NCBI GenBank assembly: GCA_910579225.1
Contig: CAJTTI010000013.1
Span: 1-64,000 of the forward strand
Length of the DNA: 64,000 nt
Reading direction: 5' to 3'
Source: an uncultured Lachnospiraceae bacterium
Lineage (GTDB): Bacteria; Bacillota; Clostridia; Lachnospirales; Lachnospiraceae
Shown here one piece after another: positions 16,662 through 25,776 of the stretch. The translations under genes and the position numbers were made by a program. A model generated the notes under the pieces. It did no database searches, was not told where the DNA came from, and was given only the letters and a program-made list of their open reading frames with translations. Each line of letters begins with the position of its first letter. Position 1 is the first letter of the stretch.

Positions 16662-16838
16662 TTAATTATATTTACGTTTCCTAGCTGCTTCGGATTTTTT
16701 CTTGCGTTTTACGCTCGGTTTCTCGTAATGTTCTCTTTTGCGGATTTCCTGCTGAATGCCAGCTTTCGCACAGTTTCTCTTGAAACGACGTAATGCGCTA
16801 TCCAAAGTTTCGTTCTCTTTAACGATCACGTTTGACAT
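16662..16838 (-). CDS. rpsU: 30S ribosomal protein S21
   Basis: A 58-residue, very basic protein starting MSNVIVKENETLDSALRRF. The typical S21 core RRFKRNCAKAGIQQEIRKRE is followed by a Lys/Arg-rich tail ending KRKYN. S21 binds the small subunit near the anti-Shine-Dalgarno region of 16S rRNA and helps initiation. AGGTG lies seven bases before the ATG at 16838. It has its own near-perfect promoter upstream. Confidence 0.95.
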   Translation of the reverse strand: MSNVIVKENETLDSALRRFKRNCAKAGIQQEIRKREHYEKPSVKRKKKSEAARKRKYN

Positions 16839-16914
16839 AGTATCACACCTAACCTCCCTCCAGTTGTGTATTGTGCCAAATACAACTGTCTGGGTATTTT
16901 ATTGCACTGCATCT

Positions 16915-16943
16915 ATTATAGGTGGTGTGACATCTTTTGTCAA
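16915..16943 (-). promoter_or_regulatory. rpsU promoter
   Basis: On the minus strand TTGACA (16938-16943), a 17-base spacer and TATAAT (16915-16920) match the consensus vegetative promoter exactly. The leader to the rpsU ATG is about 70 bases. Confidence 0.85.
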
Positions 16944-16973
16944 TATCTTTTTTTATTTTTGTCTTAATAAATT

Positions 16974-17294
16974 TTATTTAAAATCATACCAGACATTCTT
17001 AAGCAGCAACCAGGTAATCATCGGCATCACAATTGCGGAAACCAATGCCATAATGAGATTGCCTCCCAAAACCAGGTTGATAATCACGCCCAGCACTGCC
17101 GCTCCGATGATCAGATAGAACCCCATCTTTTTCTGTGCAAATAAAAGCATTGCCGTACCTGCCACAATCAGTGCCTCCAGCAGTACACTGACCCACACAA
17201 CCGGAACGATCAACGCCGTAGCGATCATCGTTACCCCTGAGATTGCGTTTACAACCAGCACAAACCAAAGCCAGACTTTTAACCCTGTAGTCAT
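16974..17294 (-). CDS. Small four-helix membrane protein, unknown function
   Basis: The 106-residue protein is almost wholly hydrophobic, with four predicted membrane helices (about 5-25, 28-50, 56-78, 80-100). Only short polar turns separate them (QKK at about 54-56). There are no catalytic motifs. AAGGAGCG precedes the ATG by eight bases, so it is a real translated gene. It lies 23 bases downstream of alaS in the same direction and is probably transcribed with it. I cannot assign a function. Confidence 0.75.
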   Translation of the reverse strand: MTTGLKVWLWFVLVVNAISGVTMIATALIVPVVWVSVLLEALIVAGTAMLLFAQKKMGFYLIIGAAVLGVIINLVLGGNLIMALVSAIVMPMITWLLLKNVWYDFK

Positions 17295-17317
17295 CTTAAC
17301 ACGCTCCTTTTCTCTTT

Positions 17318-19957
17318 TTATTTAATCTGATTCTCTATTACTTCTGCAGCCTTCGCGAGCGCCTCATCCACACCAGCCGGATTCTTCCCTCCTGCCTGTG
17401 CCATATTCGGACGTCCACCTCCGCCGCCTCCTACAATAGATGCAATTGCCTTGATCAGATTTCCTGCATGGGCTCCTGCTTTCATGGCGGCATCCGTCGC
17501 CGTCGCCATCAGACTGACTTTACCGTCTGTCACAGATGCCAGGAGCACAATACCATCGCCCAGTTTCTCTTTCAGCTGATCGCCCAGCTCCCGCAGGCTG
17601 TTCATATCCACACCTTCCACTCTGGAGGCCAGGACTTTTACTCCTTTGATCTCTTTTACCTGGTCCATCACATCGCCCAAAGCGTCTTTTGCCGCCTTGC
17701 TCTTCAAAGCATCATTCTCGCTCTGAACTGCTTTCATCTCTGCCAGAAGATGCCCGATCTTCTCCGTAACAGCTGCCGGTGTTGTCTTCAGAAGCTTCGC
17801 CGCTTTCAGAAGCATCTCTTCCTGCTCCTTATAATAAGCAAATACTCCGCCCCCGGTCAAAGCCTCAATCCTGCGCACACCTGCCGCAATCCCGGACTCG
17901 GATACAATCTTAAACGCCATAATCACACCGGTATTTGCCACATGCGTACCACCGCAGAGCTCTTTCGAAAAATCTCCCATGGATACCACACGGACATTCT
18001 CAGAATATTTCTCATCAAAAAGCGCCATGGCACCGCTTTTCTTTGCATCTTCGATGTTCATCACCTTGGTCACTACCGGAAGAGATGCCCTGATCTCTTC
18101 GTTGACCATATCTTCCACTTTTTGAAGCTCTTCCTGCGTCAGCTGTTGAAAATGAGCAAAGTCAAAACGCAGACGGTCCGGAGTCACCAGAGAACCTTTC
18201 TGCTCCACATGATTTCCAAGAACTGTTTTCAATGCTTTCTGAAGCAGATGTGTTGCACTGTGGTTCTTGCAGGTATCTGCCCGTCCTGCTGCATCCACTT
18301 TCAAAGTCACCTGATCGCCAGTCTTCATCATGCCTGCCGTCATCCGGCCCACATGACCGACCTTACCTCCCAGAAGCTTAATGGTATCTTCCACTTCGAA
18401 TCTGGCGTCTCCACAGGCAATTGTCCCTTTATCTCCCTGCTGACCACCCATGGTAGCATAAAACGGCGTTTCCTCCACGAAAACCGTGCCCACCTGGCCA
18501 TCTGAAAGCGCTTCTGTAATCTCTGTATCCGTAGTAAGCACTGTAACCTTCGATCCGCTCTCCAAACAGTCATACCCTACAAACGCAGTTGTCACAGACG
18601 GATCAATCTCATCATAGACCGTGGCATCCGCACCCATGTAATTGGTCGTCTCATGGGATTCCTGCGCCAGTCTCCTCTGCTCCTCCATACAGGCTTTAAA
18701 ACCATCTTCATCAATATCATAGCCCTTTTCTTCCAGAATCTCTTTCGTCAGATCCAGCGGGAATCCGTACGTATCATACAATTTGAACGCATCCGCCCCC
18801 GGCAAAGTCTTCCCGCCTGCTGCTTTCATGGCTTCTTCCATCTCTGCCAGGATGCCAAGCCCCTGATCAATGGTCTTATTGAACTTGTCTTCCTCCTGTG
18901 TCAGCACCTTGAAGATAAATTCCTTCTTCTCCTCCAGTTCCGGATAGCCGTCCTTGGAACCCTCAATGACCGTTTCGGACAGTTTTGCCAGGAATTTCCC
19001 TTCAATACCCAGGAGACGCCCATGGCGGGCCGCACGGCGAATCAGACGGCGCAGTACATAGCCTCTCCCTGCATTGGTCGGCATGATGCCGTCGGAGATC
19101 ATAAATGTAGCCGAACGGATATGGTCTGTTATCAGACGGATGGACACATCCTTCTTCTCATCCTTCCTGTATTCACAACGCGCATATTCGCATACTTTAT
19201 CCCGAAGTGCACGGACCGTGTCCACATCAAAGATGGAATCCACATCCTGCACCACGGAAGCCAGCCGCTCCAACCCCATACCAGTATCAATATTCTTCTG
19301 TTCCAGCTCTGTATAATGGTTGTTGCCGTCGTTGTCAAACTGTGTAAATACATCGTTCCAGATTTCCATATAACGGTCACAATCACACCCTACCGTGCAA
19401 TCCGGTTTCCCGCAGCCATATTTCTCTCCGCGGTCATAATAAACTTCCGAGCAGGGACCGCAAGGTCCTGCTCCATGCTCCCAGAAATTATCTTCTTTCC
19501 CAAACCGAAAGATCCGCTCGGCCGGAATACCAATCTTTTTATTCCAGATTTCAAACGCCTCATCATCTTCCAGGTAGACAGAAGGATACAGCCGGTTCGG
19601 ATCAAGTCCCACAACCTCTGTCAGAAACTCCCATGTCCAGGTAATTGCTTCCTCTTTGAAATAATCTCCGAAAGAGAAGTTTCCAAGCATCTCAAAAAAA
19701 GTGCCATGACGGGCTGTCTTACCCACATTCTCAATATCACCGGTACGAATACATTTCTGACAGGTGGTTACCCGTTTCCGCGGGGGAATCTCAGCCCCTG
19801 TAAAATATGGCTTTAACGGCGCCATGCCGGAATTGATTAAAAGCAGACTCTTATCATTATGCGGTACAAGAGAAAAGCTCTTCATCTTCAGGTGATCTTT
19901 GCTCTCAAAAAAGTCAAGAAACATCCTGCGAAGCTCATTAACACCGTATTCTTTCAC
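17318..19957 (-). CDS. alaS: Alanyl-tRNA synthetase
   Basis: This 879-residue enzyme charges tRNA-Ala. The N-terminal class II catalytic domain includes RHGTFFEMLGNFSFGDYFKE and GRGYVLRRLIRRAARHGR. The editing domain has the metal-binding NHSATHLL and CGGTHV motifs. The C-Ala region ends with the glycine-rich GGGGGGRPNMAQAGG. The length is normal. The start is the GTG at 19957, because AGGAGG lies six bases upstream; the ATG at 19978 would put that site inside the gene. I looked for a T-box in the leader and found none. Confidence 0.96.
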   Translation of the reverse strand: MKEYGVNELRRMFLDFFESKDHLKMKSFSLVPHNDKSLLLINSGMAPLKPYFTGAEIPPRKRVTTCQKCIRTGDIENVGKTARHGTFFEMLGNFSFGDYFKEEAITWTWEFLTEVVGLDPNRLYPSVYLEDDEAFEIWNKKIGIPAERIFRFGKEDNFWEHGAGPCGPCSEVYYDRGEKYGCGKPDCTVGCDCDRYMEIWNDVFTQFDNDGNNHYTELEQKNIDTGMGLERLASVVQDVDSIFDVDTVRALRDKVCEYARCEYRKDEKKDVSIRLITDHIRSATFMISDGIMPTNAGRGYVLRRLIRRAARHGRLLGIEGKFLAKLSETVIEGSKDGYPELEEKKEFIFKVLTQEEDKFNKTIDQGLGILAEMEEAMKAAGGKTLPGADAFKLYDTYGFPLDLTKEILEEKGYDIDEDGFKACMEEQRRLAQESHETTNYMGADATVYDEIDPSVTTAFVGYDCLESGSKVTVLTTDTEITEALSDGQVGTVFVEETPFYATMGGQQGDKGTIACGDARFEVEDTIKLLGGKVGHVGRMTAGMMKTGDQVTLKVDAAGRADTCKNHSATHLLQKALKTVLGNHVEQKGSLVTPDRLRFDFAHFQQLTQEELQKVEDMVNEEIRASLPVVTKVMNIEDAKKSGAMALFDEKYSENVRVVSMGDFSKELCGGTHVANTGVIMAFKIVSESGIAAGVRRIEALTGGGVFAYYKEQEEMLLKAAKLLKTTPAAVTEKIGHLLAEMKAVQSENDALKSKAAKDALGDVMDQVKEIKGVKVLASRVEGVDMNSLRELGDQLKEKLGDGIVLLASVTDGKVSLMATATDAAMKAGAHAGNLIKAIASIVGGGGGGRPNMAQAGGKNPAGVDEALAKAAEVIENQIK

Positions 19958-20074
19958 TTTCGTCCTCCTGTTATACATTCTGCTTCCGCCTTCTGAACGT
20001 CCAGAAATCCTACCGCTTTATTCTTCAGGCTTCCGCTGATTTTTCTATTAAAATATATAAACTGCACGATATTC

Positions 20075-20103
20075 ATCATATCACACGACATCAGCAATCG
20101 CAA
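20075..20103 (-). promoter_or_regulatory. Likely alaS promoter
   Basis: On the minus strand TTGCGA (20098-20103), a 17-base spacer and TATGAT (20075-20080) give a reasonable promoter about 115 bases before alaS. The leader has no recognisable T-box core. Confidence 0.5.
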
Positions 20104-20142
20104 TATTTTTGTGAAAATCAAAAAATATATTTTAAGAAAGTA

Positions 20143-20157
20143 TTACGTACCACGTAA
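20143..20157. promoter_or_regulatory. Palindromic operator-like site between alaS and the deacetylase gene
   Basis: TTACGT, three bases, ACGTAA form a perfect inverted repeat in the divergent 286-bp spacer, about 87 bases before the deacetylase ATG. It is the size and symmetry of a small dimeric regulator site. No regulator is encoded next to it, so the assignment is only structural. Confidence 0.3.
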
Positions 20158-20243
20158 CATAAATGTAACCATTTCCCATAAAAACAGTGATAAAATAAGA
20201 ATATGTTTTCTACTATAAATCATACGAAACCGAGGATAAAATT

Positions 20244-21548
20244 ATGAAAAAAGCAACTTTAAAGATATGGGCTGTTCTTATGGCATCTGCACTTATGTCA
20301 GGACTGACTGCGTGCGGAAATGCACAGCAGAATGCAGAGCCTGCAGTAACGGAAACAGCGCAGTCCTCCCCGGAAGAAGAACCTCCCATGACTGAAGAAG
20401 AATTGTCAGCTATCCGAAGAGAGGAAGCAGTCGTCCCTCTTCTTGAAGAAGCCAGCGAACTGGCAAAAGGATACCATTATGAAGAAGCGCTTGCGCGGCT
20501 TCAGGAAATCCCGGAAGAATTTGCTCAGGATGAAGAAGTGGCTGCCGCTGTCACTGCATACACGGAAGGTCTTGATTCCTTCGTCCCCTATGAACAGCCG
20601 GTTCGTCATATTTTCTTCCACTCTCTAATCGTGGATACCGATCTGGCATTCGACGGAGATTATATGTCCAACGGCTATAATTACTGGATGACTACTGTGG
20701 ACGAATTCCGCGCCATACTGGAGGAACTGTATACGAACCAGTACATATTAATTAACATTCACGACCTCTGCACCGAACAGACCGATGAAGACGGCAACGT
20801 CACGCTCGCCTCCGCCTATCCAATGGTGCCTGAAGGCAAGATTCCACTGGTCTTGTCTGTAGATGATGTAAGTTATTATGATTATATGGAAAATGACGGA
20901 TTTCCAAAGAGACTGGTCCTGGATGAGCACGGAGATGTAAAGAATCTCTATGTTCATCCAGATGGCACGGAAAGCATTGGAGATTATGATGTGATGCCCA
21001 TCCTGGACACCTTTGTAAAAGAGCATCCGGACTTTTCTCTCCGGGGAGCCAAAGGCATTATTGCCGCCACCGGTTATGAAGGGACCCTCGGATACCGGGT
21101 GAACGATCCGGAAAACCCTACTCTGGAATCTGATAAAGAAGCCGTACGCGCTGTTGCCGCCCGTTTAAAAGAAACCGGATGGATTTTTGCCTCTCATGGT
21201 TACGGACACCGGCATACAGCCGACATCTCCTATAACTCTCTTGTGGAAGATACCGGCCGATGGAAAGACGAGATTGCCAGCCTGGTAGGAGATACGGATG
21301 TATATATCTATCCTTATGGCGAGGAGATTGATTACCCAAGTCAGAAGCTGACCTATCTGCAATCGGAAGGGTTCCGCTACTTCTGCGGTGTCTGGGCTTC
21401 CCAGCCTTTCGTAGTGGTCAAAGATTCTTACGTCCGACAGACACGCTGCAATCTGGACGGATATACCATGACAAAACGTCCGGAATCCGTCTCTGATCTG
21501 ATTGATGCGGCAAAGGTGCTGGACCCGGTACGACCTGAACTGCAGTAA
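20244..21548 (+). CDS. Exported polysaccharide deacetylase-like lipoprotein
   Basis: A 434-residue lipoprotein precursor (lipobox LTAC, Cys24) with an acidic linker (to about 60) and a helical region of about 40 residues (65-105). A NodB-type deacetylase domain then begins near HIFFHSLIVD. IPLVLSVDDVSYY supplies the catalytic DD pair. ASHGYGHRHTADIS corresponds to the metal-binding H-x3-H block, and YIYPYGEEID is the following conserved strand. It should remove N- or O-acetyl groups from cell-wall or extracellular glycans. It is monocistronic, divergent from alaS, and ends against rnhA with a short hairpin between. Confidence 0.85.
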   Translation: MKKATLKIWAVLMASALMSGLTACGNAQQNAEPAVTETAQSSPEEEPPMTEEELSAIRREEAVVPLLEEASELAKGYHYEEALARLQEIPEEFAQDEEVAAAVTAYTEGLDSFVPYEQPVRHIFFHSLIVDTDLAFDGDYMSNGYNYWMTTVDEFRAILEELYTNQYILINIHDLCTEQTDEDGNVTLASAYPMVPEGKIPLVLSVDDVSYYDYMENDGFPKRLVLDEHGDVKNLYVHPDGTESIGDYDVMPILDTFVKEHPDFSLRGAKGIIAATGYEGTLGYRVNDPENPTLESDKEAVRAVAARLKETGWIFASHGYGHRHTADISYNSLVEDTGRWKDEIASLVGDTDVYIYPYGEEIDYPSQKLTYLQSEGFRYFCGVWASQPFVVVKDSYVRQTRCNLDGYTMTKRPESVSDLIDAAKVLDPVRPELQ

Positions 21549-21565
21549 CCGGACTTCTGTCCGGT
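21548..21565. terminator. Short convergent hairpin
   Basis: ACCGGAC, loop TTCT, GTCCGGT form a 7-bp GC-rich stem between the convergent deacetylase and rnhA genes. No T-run follows on either strand, so its termination strength is uncertain. Confidence 0.4.
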
Positions 21566-21580
21566 CACTGCCTCATATGA

Positions 21581-22057
21581 CTATTCGCCTACCATATCCT
21601 CTATCAGCATATCGCCGGCTGCCGCTGCGGTCGCCATTTTATCGCACCGCTCATTCTGTGGATGGCCATCATGGCCTTTCACCCAGATAAACATTACTTC
21701 GTGAGGCTCCTTGGCTTTCAGGAGCCTTTTCCACAGATCCGGATTCTTCACAGGTTTCTTCTGACTGTTGACCCAGTTTTTCTTCAACCAGGAATCAATC
21801 CAATGCTGATTGAACGCATCCACCAGATATTTGGAATCTGAATATAATTCCACCTGGCAGGGTCTCTTCAGCGCTTCCAGCCCTACAATCGCTGCCATCA
21901 GCTCCATCCGGTTGTTAGTAGTCTTTTTATATCCCTGAGAAAATTCCCGAATATGTTCCACCCCTTTTGCATCCACACAGGAAAGGATCGTCCCGTAACC
22001 ACCCGGACCATCCGGATTCCCCCTGGCTGAGCCATCTGTATAAATTTTCACTAACAT
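21581..22057 (-). CDS. rnhA: Ribonuclease HI
   Basis: This 158-residue enzyme cuts RNA in RNA-DNA hybrids. The four-carboxylate active site is visible: YTDGSARGNP (Asp), NNRMEL (Glu), YSDSKYL (Asp) and the C-terminal NERCD (Asp), with KGHDGHPQNE holding the conserved His loop. The ATG at 22057 overlaps the end of the upstream hydrolase gene by seven bases, indicating translational coupling. A longer in-frame reading from 22144 would only run inside that gene. Confidence 0.95.
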   Translation of the reverse strand: MLVKIYTDGSARGNPDGPGGYGTILSCVDAKGVEHIREFSQGYKKTTNNRMELMAAIVGLEALKRPCQVELYSDSKYLVDAFNQHWIDSWLKKNWVNSQKKPVKNPDLWKRLLKAKEPHEVMFIWVKGHDGHPQNERCDKMATAAAAGDMLIEDMVGE

Positions 22058-22746
22058 AACGTCCACTCCTGCCCTTCCTGTTCGATTATATGGTAATGCT
22101 CCAGAAGCCCTTTCATCTCCTTTTTCTTTGGAAGCTGATGGCACAGTTCATATCTTTCCCAAAAGTGCATAGGAAACACATGATCTGCTTTTACCTGTTC
22201 CAGAAAATACTTCATGCCCCAATGACAGGCCTCTCCAAGCCTGGGATCCACCGGAAGGAATACTACATGAAAATGCTGTCCCTTCAGCTTGTCCACTTCG
22301 TTCTTGTAATTGGACGCCATGTTATTGTTCCAGGCTTTCTCTTCTCCTTCCCAGTGCCACCAGTTCAGGTCCCCTGCATGATAGATACGTGTTCCTTCCG
22401 TCTCCACCACAAAAGCAACCCCCAGGTCGGTTGACCGGAGCGTCTGAATGTGAAGAGGCCCCGTCTCAAAGTCTTCCCCCGACCTCACACTTCGGATCCA
22501 CTCCTGACGGTCTTCTTTTCGAAAATAAATATCCTTTGACAAAATATATTCCGCCCCGGGATAATTCTCCCGCAGTGCCAGAATCTCCCTCTTAAAATGA
22601 TCCGGATGCCCGTGGCTGTTAAGGAAATACGTCTGTTTTCCAAGATTTGGAGACGGAAGCTTTCCCTCTCCGTAATAGTCAAAGATCAATATGCTTTGAT
22701 CAAATTCCACTGCAAAGCTGCTGTGGCAAATATACAGAATTTTCAT
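22051..22746 (-). CDS. MBL-fold metallo-hydrolase
   Basis: The 231-residue protein has the metallo-beta-lactamase-fold signature HGHPDHF (in place of HxHxDH) followed by YHAGDLNWWHW and a C-terminal PMHFW, the usual metal ligands. It resembles the UlaG/YcjY-like soluble hydrolases. The second histidine of the first motif is displaced by Pro, a small departure from consensus. It precedes and overlaps rnhA. The substrate is unknown. Confidence 0.82.
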   Translation of the reverse strand: MKILYICHSSFAVEFDQSILIFDYYGEGKLPSPNLGKQTYFLNSHGHPDHFKREILALRENYPGAEYILSKDIYFRKEDRQEWIRSVRSGEDFETGPLHIQTLRSTDLGVAFVVETEGTRIYHAGDLNWWHWEGEEKAWNNNMASNYKNEVDKLKGQHFHVVFLPVDPRLGEACHWGMKYFLEQVKADHVFPMHFWERYELCHQLPKKKEMKGLLEHYHIIEQEGQEWTLC

Positions 22747-22922
22747 GACCTATGGTATCCTTTCTGTTTTCTCCGAATAAGCTGAAAACAAACCATGGAA
22801 TCAATGGTTTACTTTCATCTATTTTAGCCGAAACCAACTTCCTGCACAAGCACTTTTCCTGCAATTCTTTCTGCGTGTAAAATTTCTTTGTCCCTGCCAG
22901 ACATATTTCTGCACACAAAGCA

Positions 22923-22953
22923 GCCCGTCCGGAACCTCGATCCCGGGACGGGC
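22923..22953 (-). terminator. Terminator after spoIVA
   Basis: GCCCGTCC pairs with GGACGGGC across a 15-base loop, 24 bases after the spoIVA stop. On the minus strand it is followed by TGCTTTGTG. The rest of the 230-bp gap to the MBL gene shows no gene. Confidence 0.55.
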
Positions 22954-22976
22954 ACTTTCTCTTTACCCCTGTCTGG

Positions 22977-24467
22977 TTAAATGATAATACATACCAGTCC
23001 TCCATTGGAATCATTGACAATCTTCTGCATGGTATCCTGCAGTTTCACCTGGCTTTCTTCTCCGATCTGATACAGTTTGCTCCGTATCCCGTCTTCCACC
23101 AGCTCCTCAATGGTTTTTCCAAAGATATTGATCTGCCAGATACCTTCTTCCTGTTTTCTGCCATCCTGAATATACTGAATCAGATCTTTTGCCTGTTCCT
23201 CGTTACCGACGATAGGCGCAATTTCTGTCTCAATATTAGCCCGGATCATATGTACGGATGGGGACAGAGAACGAAGTTTTACGCCATATTTTCCACCCTG
23301 GTGAATCAATACCGGATCATCCATTGTGATTTCATCCTTCTCCGGGAGAACCATCCCATATCCTTTCTGACGGACGGAATCCATGGCTTTAATAACTTTC
23401 CCATACTCTTTCTGCATGGCCGACAGCCGTTTGAGCTGCTCCATCAGATCATATTCGTCCTGAAGCTCCATGCCGGTCAGCTCGCTTAACATCTGATAAT
23501 AACAGCTCTCCTCCATATCAATCGAATAGATGGCTGTTCCGCTGTTCAGCGCCACTTTATCCAGTTTCATACGGCTGATTGAAGGTCCTGCACAGTCTGT
23601 ATTCGCCATGCCAATATCACGCAGTACATGGAATTCCTCCATCATTTCCCGCACCTTTGTGATAATTTCCTGTTTTACCGGATGGGAGACCGGAAGCATC
23701 TCCACCCATCTGGGCATGACATACTCCACTTCTGTCAGTGGAAATTCCAGAAGAATCTGCTCCAGAATCAGTGTAATATCCTCTTTTTTCAGCTGTTCAC
23801 AATTGACCGGAAGCACCGGAATCTGATACTTGCGGAACATCTCTTCCGCCTGTTTTCTCACTGCTTCACTGTAAGGTCTGGTAGTATTCAGAAGAATCAC
23901 AAACGGTTTTCCCAGTGTCTTCAGTTCTTCAATCGTCCGTTCCTCCGCAACCTGATAGTTTCCTGCCGGAATGTCACCAAAGCTTCCGTCACAAGTTACT
24001 ACAATCCCGATGGTAGAATGATCATGGATGACTTTATGCGTTCCAAGTTCTGCTGCTTTAGTAAAAGGAATCTCCTCCCCGAACCAGGGAGTCTTCACCA
24101 TCCGCTCCGTGTCATTTTCCAGATGTCCGGCGGCTCCTTCCACCATATATCCCACACAGTCAATCAGGCGAATCCGAACAGGAATCTTTCCGCCCACATT
24201 GACCTCCACCGCTTCTTTCGGCACAAATTTTGGCTCTGTTGTCATAATTGTCTTGCCGGCGGCTGACTGAGGAAGTTCATCAGTAGCCCGTTCCCGTTCG
24301 TGGGCATCCTCCATATTCGGAAGCACCAGAAGATCCATGAAACGTTTGATAAAAGTGGATTTTCCGGTTCTCACTGGGCCCACCACACCTATGTAGATCT
24401 CTCCGCCGGTTCGTTCTTTAATATCGTTGTATAGATGAAATTCTTTTTGATTTTGGATTGTTTCCAT
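22977..24467 (-). CDS. spoIVA: Stage IV sporulation protein A (coat morphogenetic ATPase)
   Basis: This 496-residue protein matches SpoIVA along its length: an N-terminal Walker A (GPVRTGKST, about 30-38), a G-domain-like middle, and the conserved C-terminus ending NGGLVCIII. In Bacillus SpoIVA polymerises with ATP around the forespore and anchors the coat; it is a hallmark of endospore formers. GGGAGGGG lies seven bases before the ATG but is within the 3' arm of a strong hairpin. It is downstream of icd on the same strand. Confidence 0.96.
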   Translation of the reverse strand: METIQNQKEFHLYNDIKERTGGEIYIGVVGPVRTGKSTFIKRFMDLLVLPNMEDAHERERATDELPQSAAGKTIMTTEPKFVPKEAVEVNVGGKIPVRIRLIDCVGYMVEGAAGHLENDTERMVKTPWFGEEIPFTKAAELGTHKVIHDHSTIGIVVTCDGSFGDIPAGNYQVAEERTIEELKTLGKPFVILLNTTRPYSEAVRKQAEEMFRKYQIPVLPVNCEQLKKEDITLILEQILLEFPLTEVEYVMPRWVEMLPVSHPVKQEIITKVREMMEEFHVLRDIGMANTDCAGPSISRMKLDKVALNSGTAIYSIDMEESCYYQMLSELTGMELQDEYDLMEQLKRLSAMQKEYGKVIKAMDSVRQKGYGMVLPEKDEITMDDPVLIHQGGKYGVKLRSLSPSVHMIRANIETEIAPIVGNEEQAKDLIQYIQDGRKQEEGIWQINIFGKTIEELVEDGIRSKLYQIGEESQVKLQDTMQKIVNDSNGGLVCIII

Positions 24468-24474
24468 AAGAATA

Positions 24475-24522
24475 CCCCTCCCATATTTGTTCTAATATAT
24501 GGGAGGGGGTGTCTTTTTATTC
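24475..24522 (-). promoter_or_regulatory. SD-sequestering hairpin with embedded sigma-E-like promoter before spoIVA
   Basis: CCCCTCCCATAT (24497-24508 on the minus strand) pairs perfectly over 12 bp with ATATGGGAGGGG (24475-24486), across a 10-base loop. The second arm contains the spoIVA Shine-Dalgarno. Overlapping it on the minus strand are GAATAA (24517-24522), 15 bases and CATATATT (24494-24501), resembling a sigma-E promoter. A start about seven bases later would fall in the loop, leaving out the first arm. On the plus strand the same hairpin is followed by GTGTCTTTTT and would act as a terminator. Confidence 0.55.
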
Positions 24523-24545
24523 TTATAAAATGATGACAGATACCA

Positions 24546-25757
24546 TTATCCAAGAAGTTTTTCCAGCTCTGAACGAATCGCCCTGATAAACTCGCCGGAA
24601 TTCATCACCGTTACCTCTGTCAATTCTGTAATCAGCGCCAGGTCTTTTGTCATTCTGCCGGACTCAATGGTTTCAAGAGATGCCTGCTCCAAAAGGTCTG
24701 CAAAACGCATCAGTTCCGGTAACCGGTCCAGCTCCCCGCGCTTTCTGAACGCCCCGGTCCAGGCAAAAATTGTGGCGATAGGATTCGTAGACGTCTCTTC
24801 GCCTTTCAGATGCTGATAGTAATGTCTCTGCACAGTTCCATGTGCCGCTTCATATTCATAATACCCCTGAGGAGATACCAGAACGGAAGTCATCATAGCC
24901 AATGAGCCGAAGGCAGTCGCCACCATATCACTCATCACATCCCCGTCATAGTTCTTGCATGCCCAGATAAATCCTCCCTCCGACTTTATCACCCTGGCAA
25001 TGGCATCATCAATCAGGGTGTAAAAATATGTAATCCCCGCCTCTGTAAATCTGGCTTTGTACTCTTTTTCATACACTTCCTCAAATACATCTTTGAAATG
25101 ATGGTCATATTTCTTTGAAATCGTGTCTTTTGCTGCAAACCACAGATCCTGCCTGGTATCCAGAGCAAACTGAAAGCAGCTTCTGGCAAAGCTTTCTATG
25201 GAACTGTCTAGATTGTGCATCCCCTGTACGATCCCTGCTCCTTTGAACTGATGTAGAAGCTCTGACCTGGTACTTCCGTCTTCTGCCGTATAGAGAAGCT
25301 CCACTTTCCCCGGCCCGGGAATCGCCATCTCAGATGCCTTATATACATCTCCATAGGCATGACGGGCCAGAGTAATCGGTTTTTTCCAGGTCTTCACATA
25401 TGGTTCGATGCCCTTAACCAGAACCGGTGCCCGAAATACCGTTCCATCCAGAAGCGCCCGAATGGTTCCATTGGGGCTTTTCCACATCTCCTTCAGGTGA
25501 TACTCATCCATCCGGGCTGCATTAGGCGTAATCGTTGCGCATTTTACTGCAACCCCATATTTTTTCGTAGCTTCTGCAGCATCTACTGTTACCTGATCTC
25601 CTGTCCGATCCCGATTCTCAAGGCCCAGGTCATAATACTCTGTCTTAAGCTCTACAAACGGCTGAATCAGTTCCTCCTTAATCATATTCCAGAGGATCCT
25701 GGTCATCTCATCTCCGTCCATCTCAACCAGTGGAGTTGTCATCTTAATCTTATCCAT
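24546..25757 (-). CDS. icd: NADP-dependent isocitrate dehydrogenase
   Basis: A 403-residue enzyme converting isocitrate to 2-oxoglutarate and CO2. It matches the homodimeric eukaryote-like NADP-IDH family: MTTPLVEMDGDEMTRILW at the start, ITPNAARMDEYHLKEMWKSPNGTIR for substrate binding, YDGDVMSDMVA for metal Asp residues and EAAHGTVQRH near the cofactor site. The ATG at 25757 has AGGAG eight bases upstream; the longer frame from 25925 only reads through the repeat. It follows a GntR regulator and a Re-type citrate synthase, which together would make glutamate precursor by the oxidative half of the TCA cycle. No aconitase gene is in the window. Confidence 0.95.
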   Translation of the reverse strand: MDKIKMTTPLVEMDGDEMTRILWNMIKEELIQPFVELKTEYYDLGLENRDRTGDQVTVDAAEATKKYGVAVKCATITPNAARMDEYHLKEMWKSPNGTIRALLDGTVFRAPVLVKGIEPYVKTWKKPITLARHAYGDVYKASEMAIPGPGKVELLYTAEDGSTRSELLHQFKGAGIVQGMHNLDSSIESFARSCFQFALDTRQDLWFAAKDTISKKYDHHFKDVFEEVYEKEYKARFTEAGITYFYTLIDDAIARVIKSEGGFIWACKNYDGDVMSDMVATAFGSLAMMTSVLVSPQGYYEYEAAHGTVQRHYYQHLKGEETSTNPIATIFAWTGAFRKRGELDRLPELMRFADLLEQASLETIESGRMTKDLALITELTEVTVMNSGEFIRAIRSELEKLLG

Positions 25758-25776
25758 ATTTTGTTCTCCTATATAT

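Noticed and set aside
17468..18505. Long plus-strand open frame of 345 codons
   Set aside because: It lies wholly opposite alaS, has no ribosome site and no recognisable protein motif; it is a shadow of the real gene.
19958..20074. T-box riboswitch before alaS
   Set aside because: I looked for the conserved T-box core (GGGTGGnACC-like) and a terminator in the leader and found neither.
24475..24508. Terminator of icd on the minus strand
   Set aside because: The stem is strong, but no T-run follows on that strand; the T-run is on the plus side, where no gene arrives.
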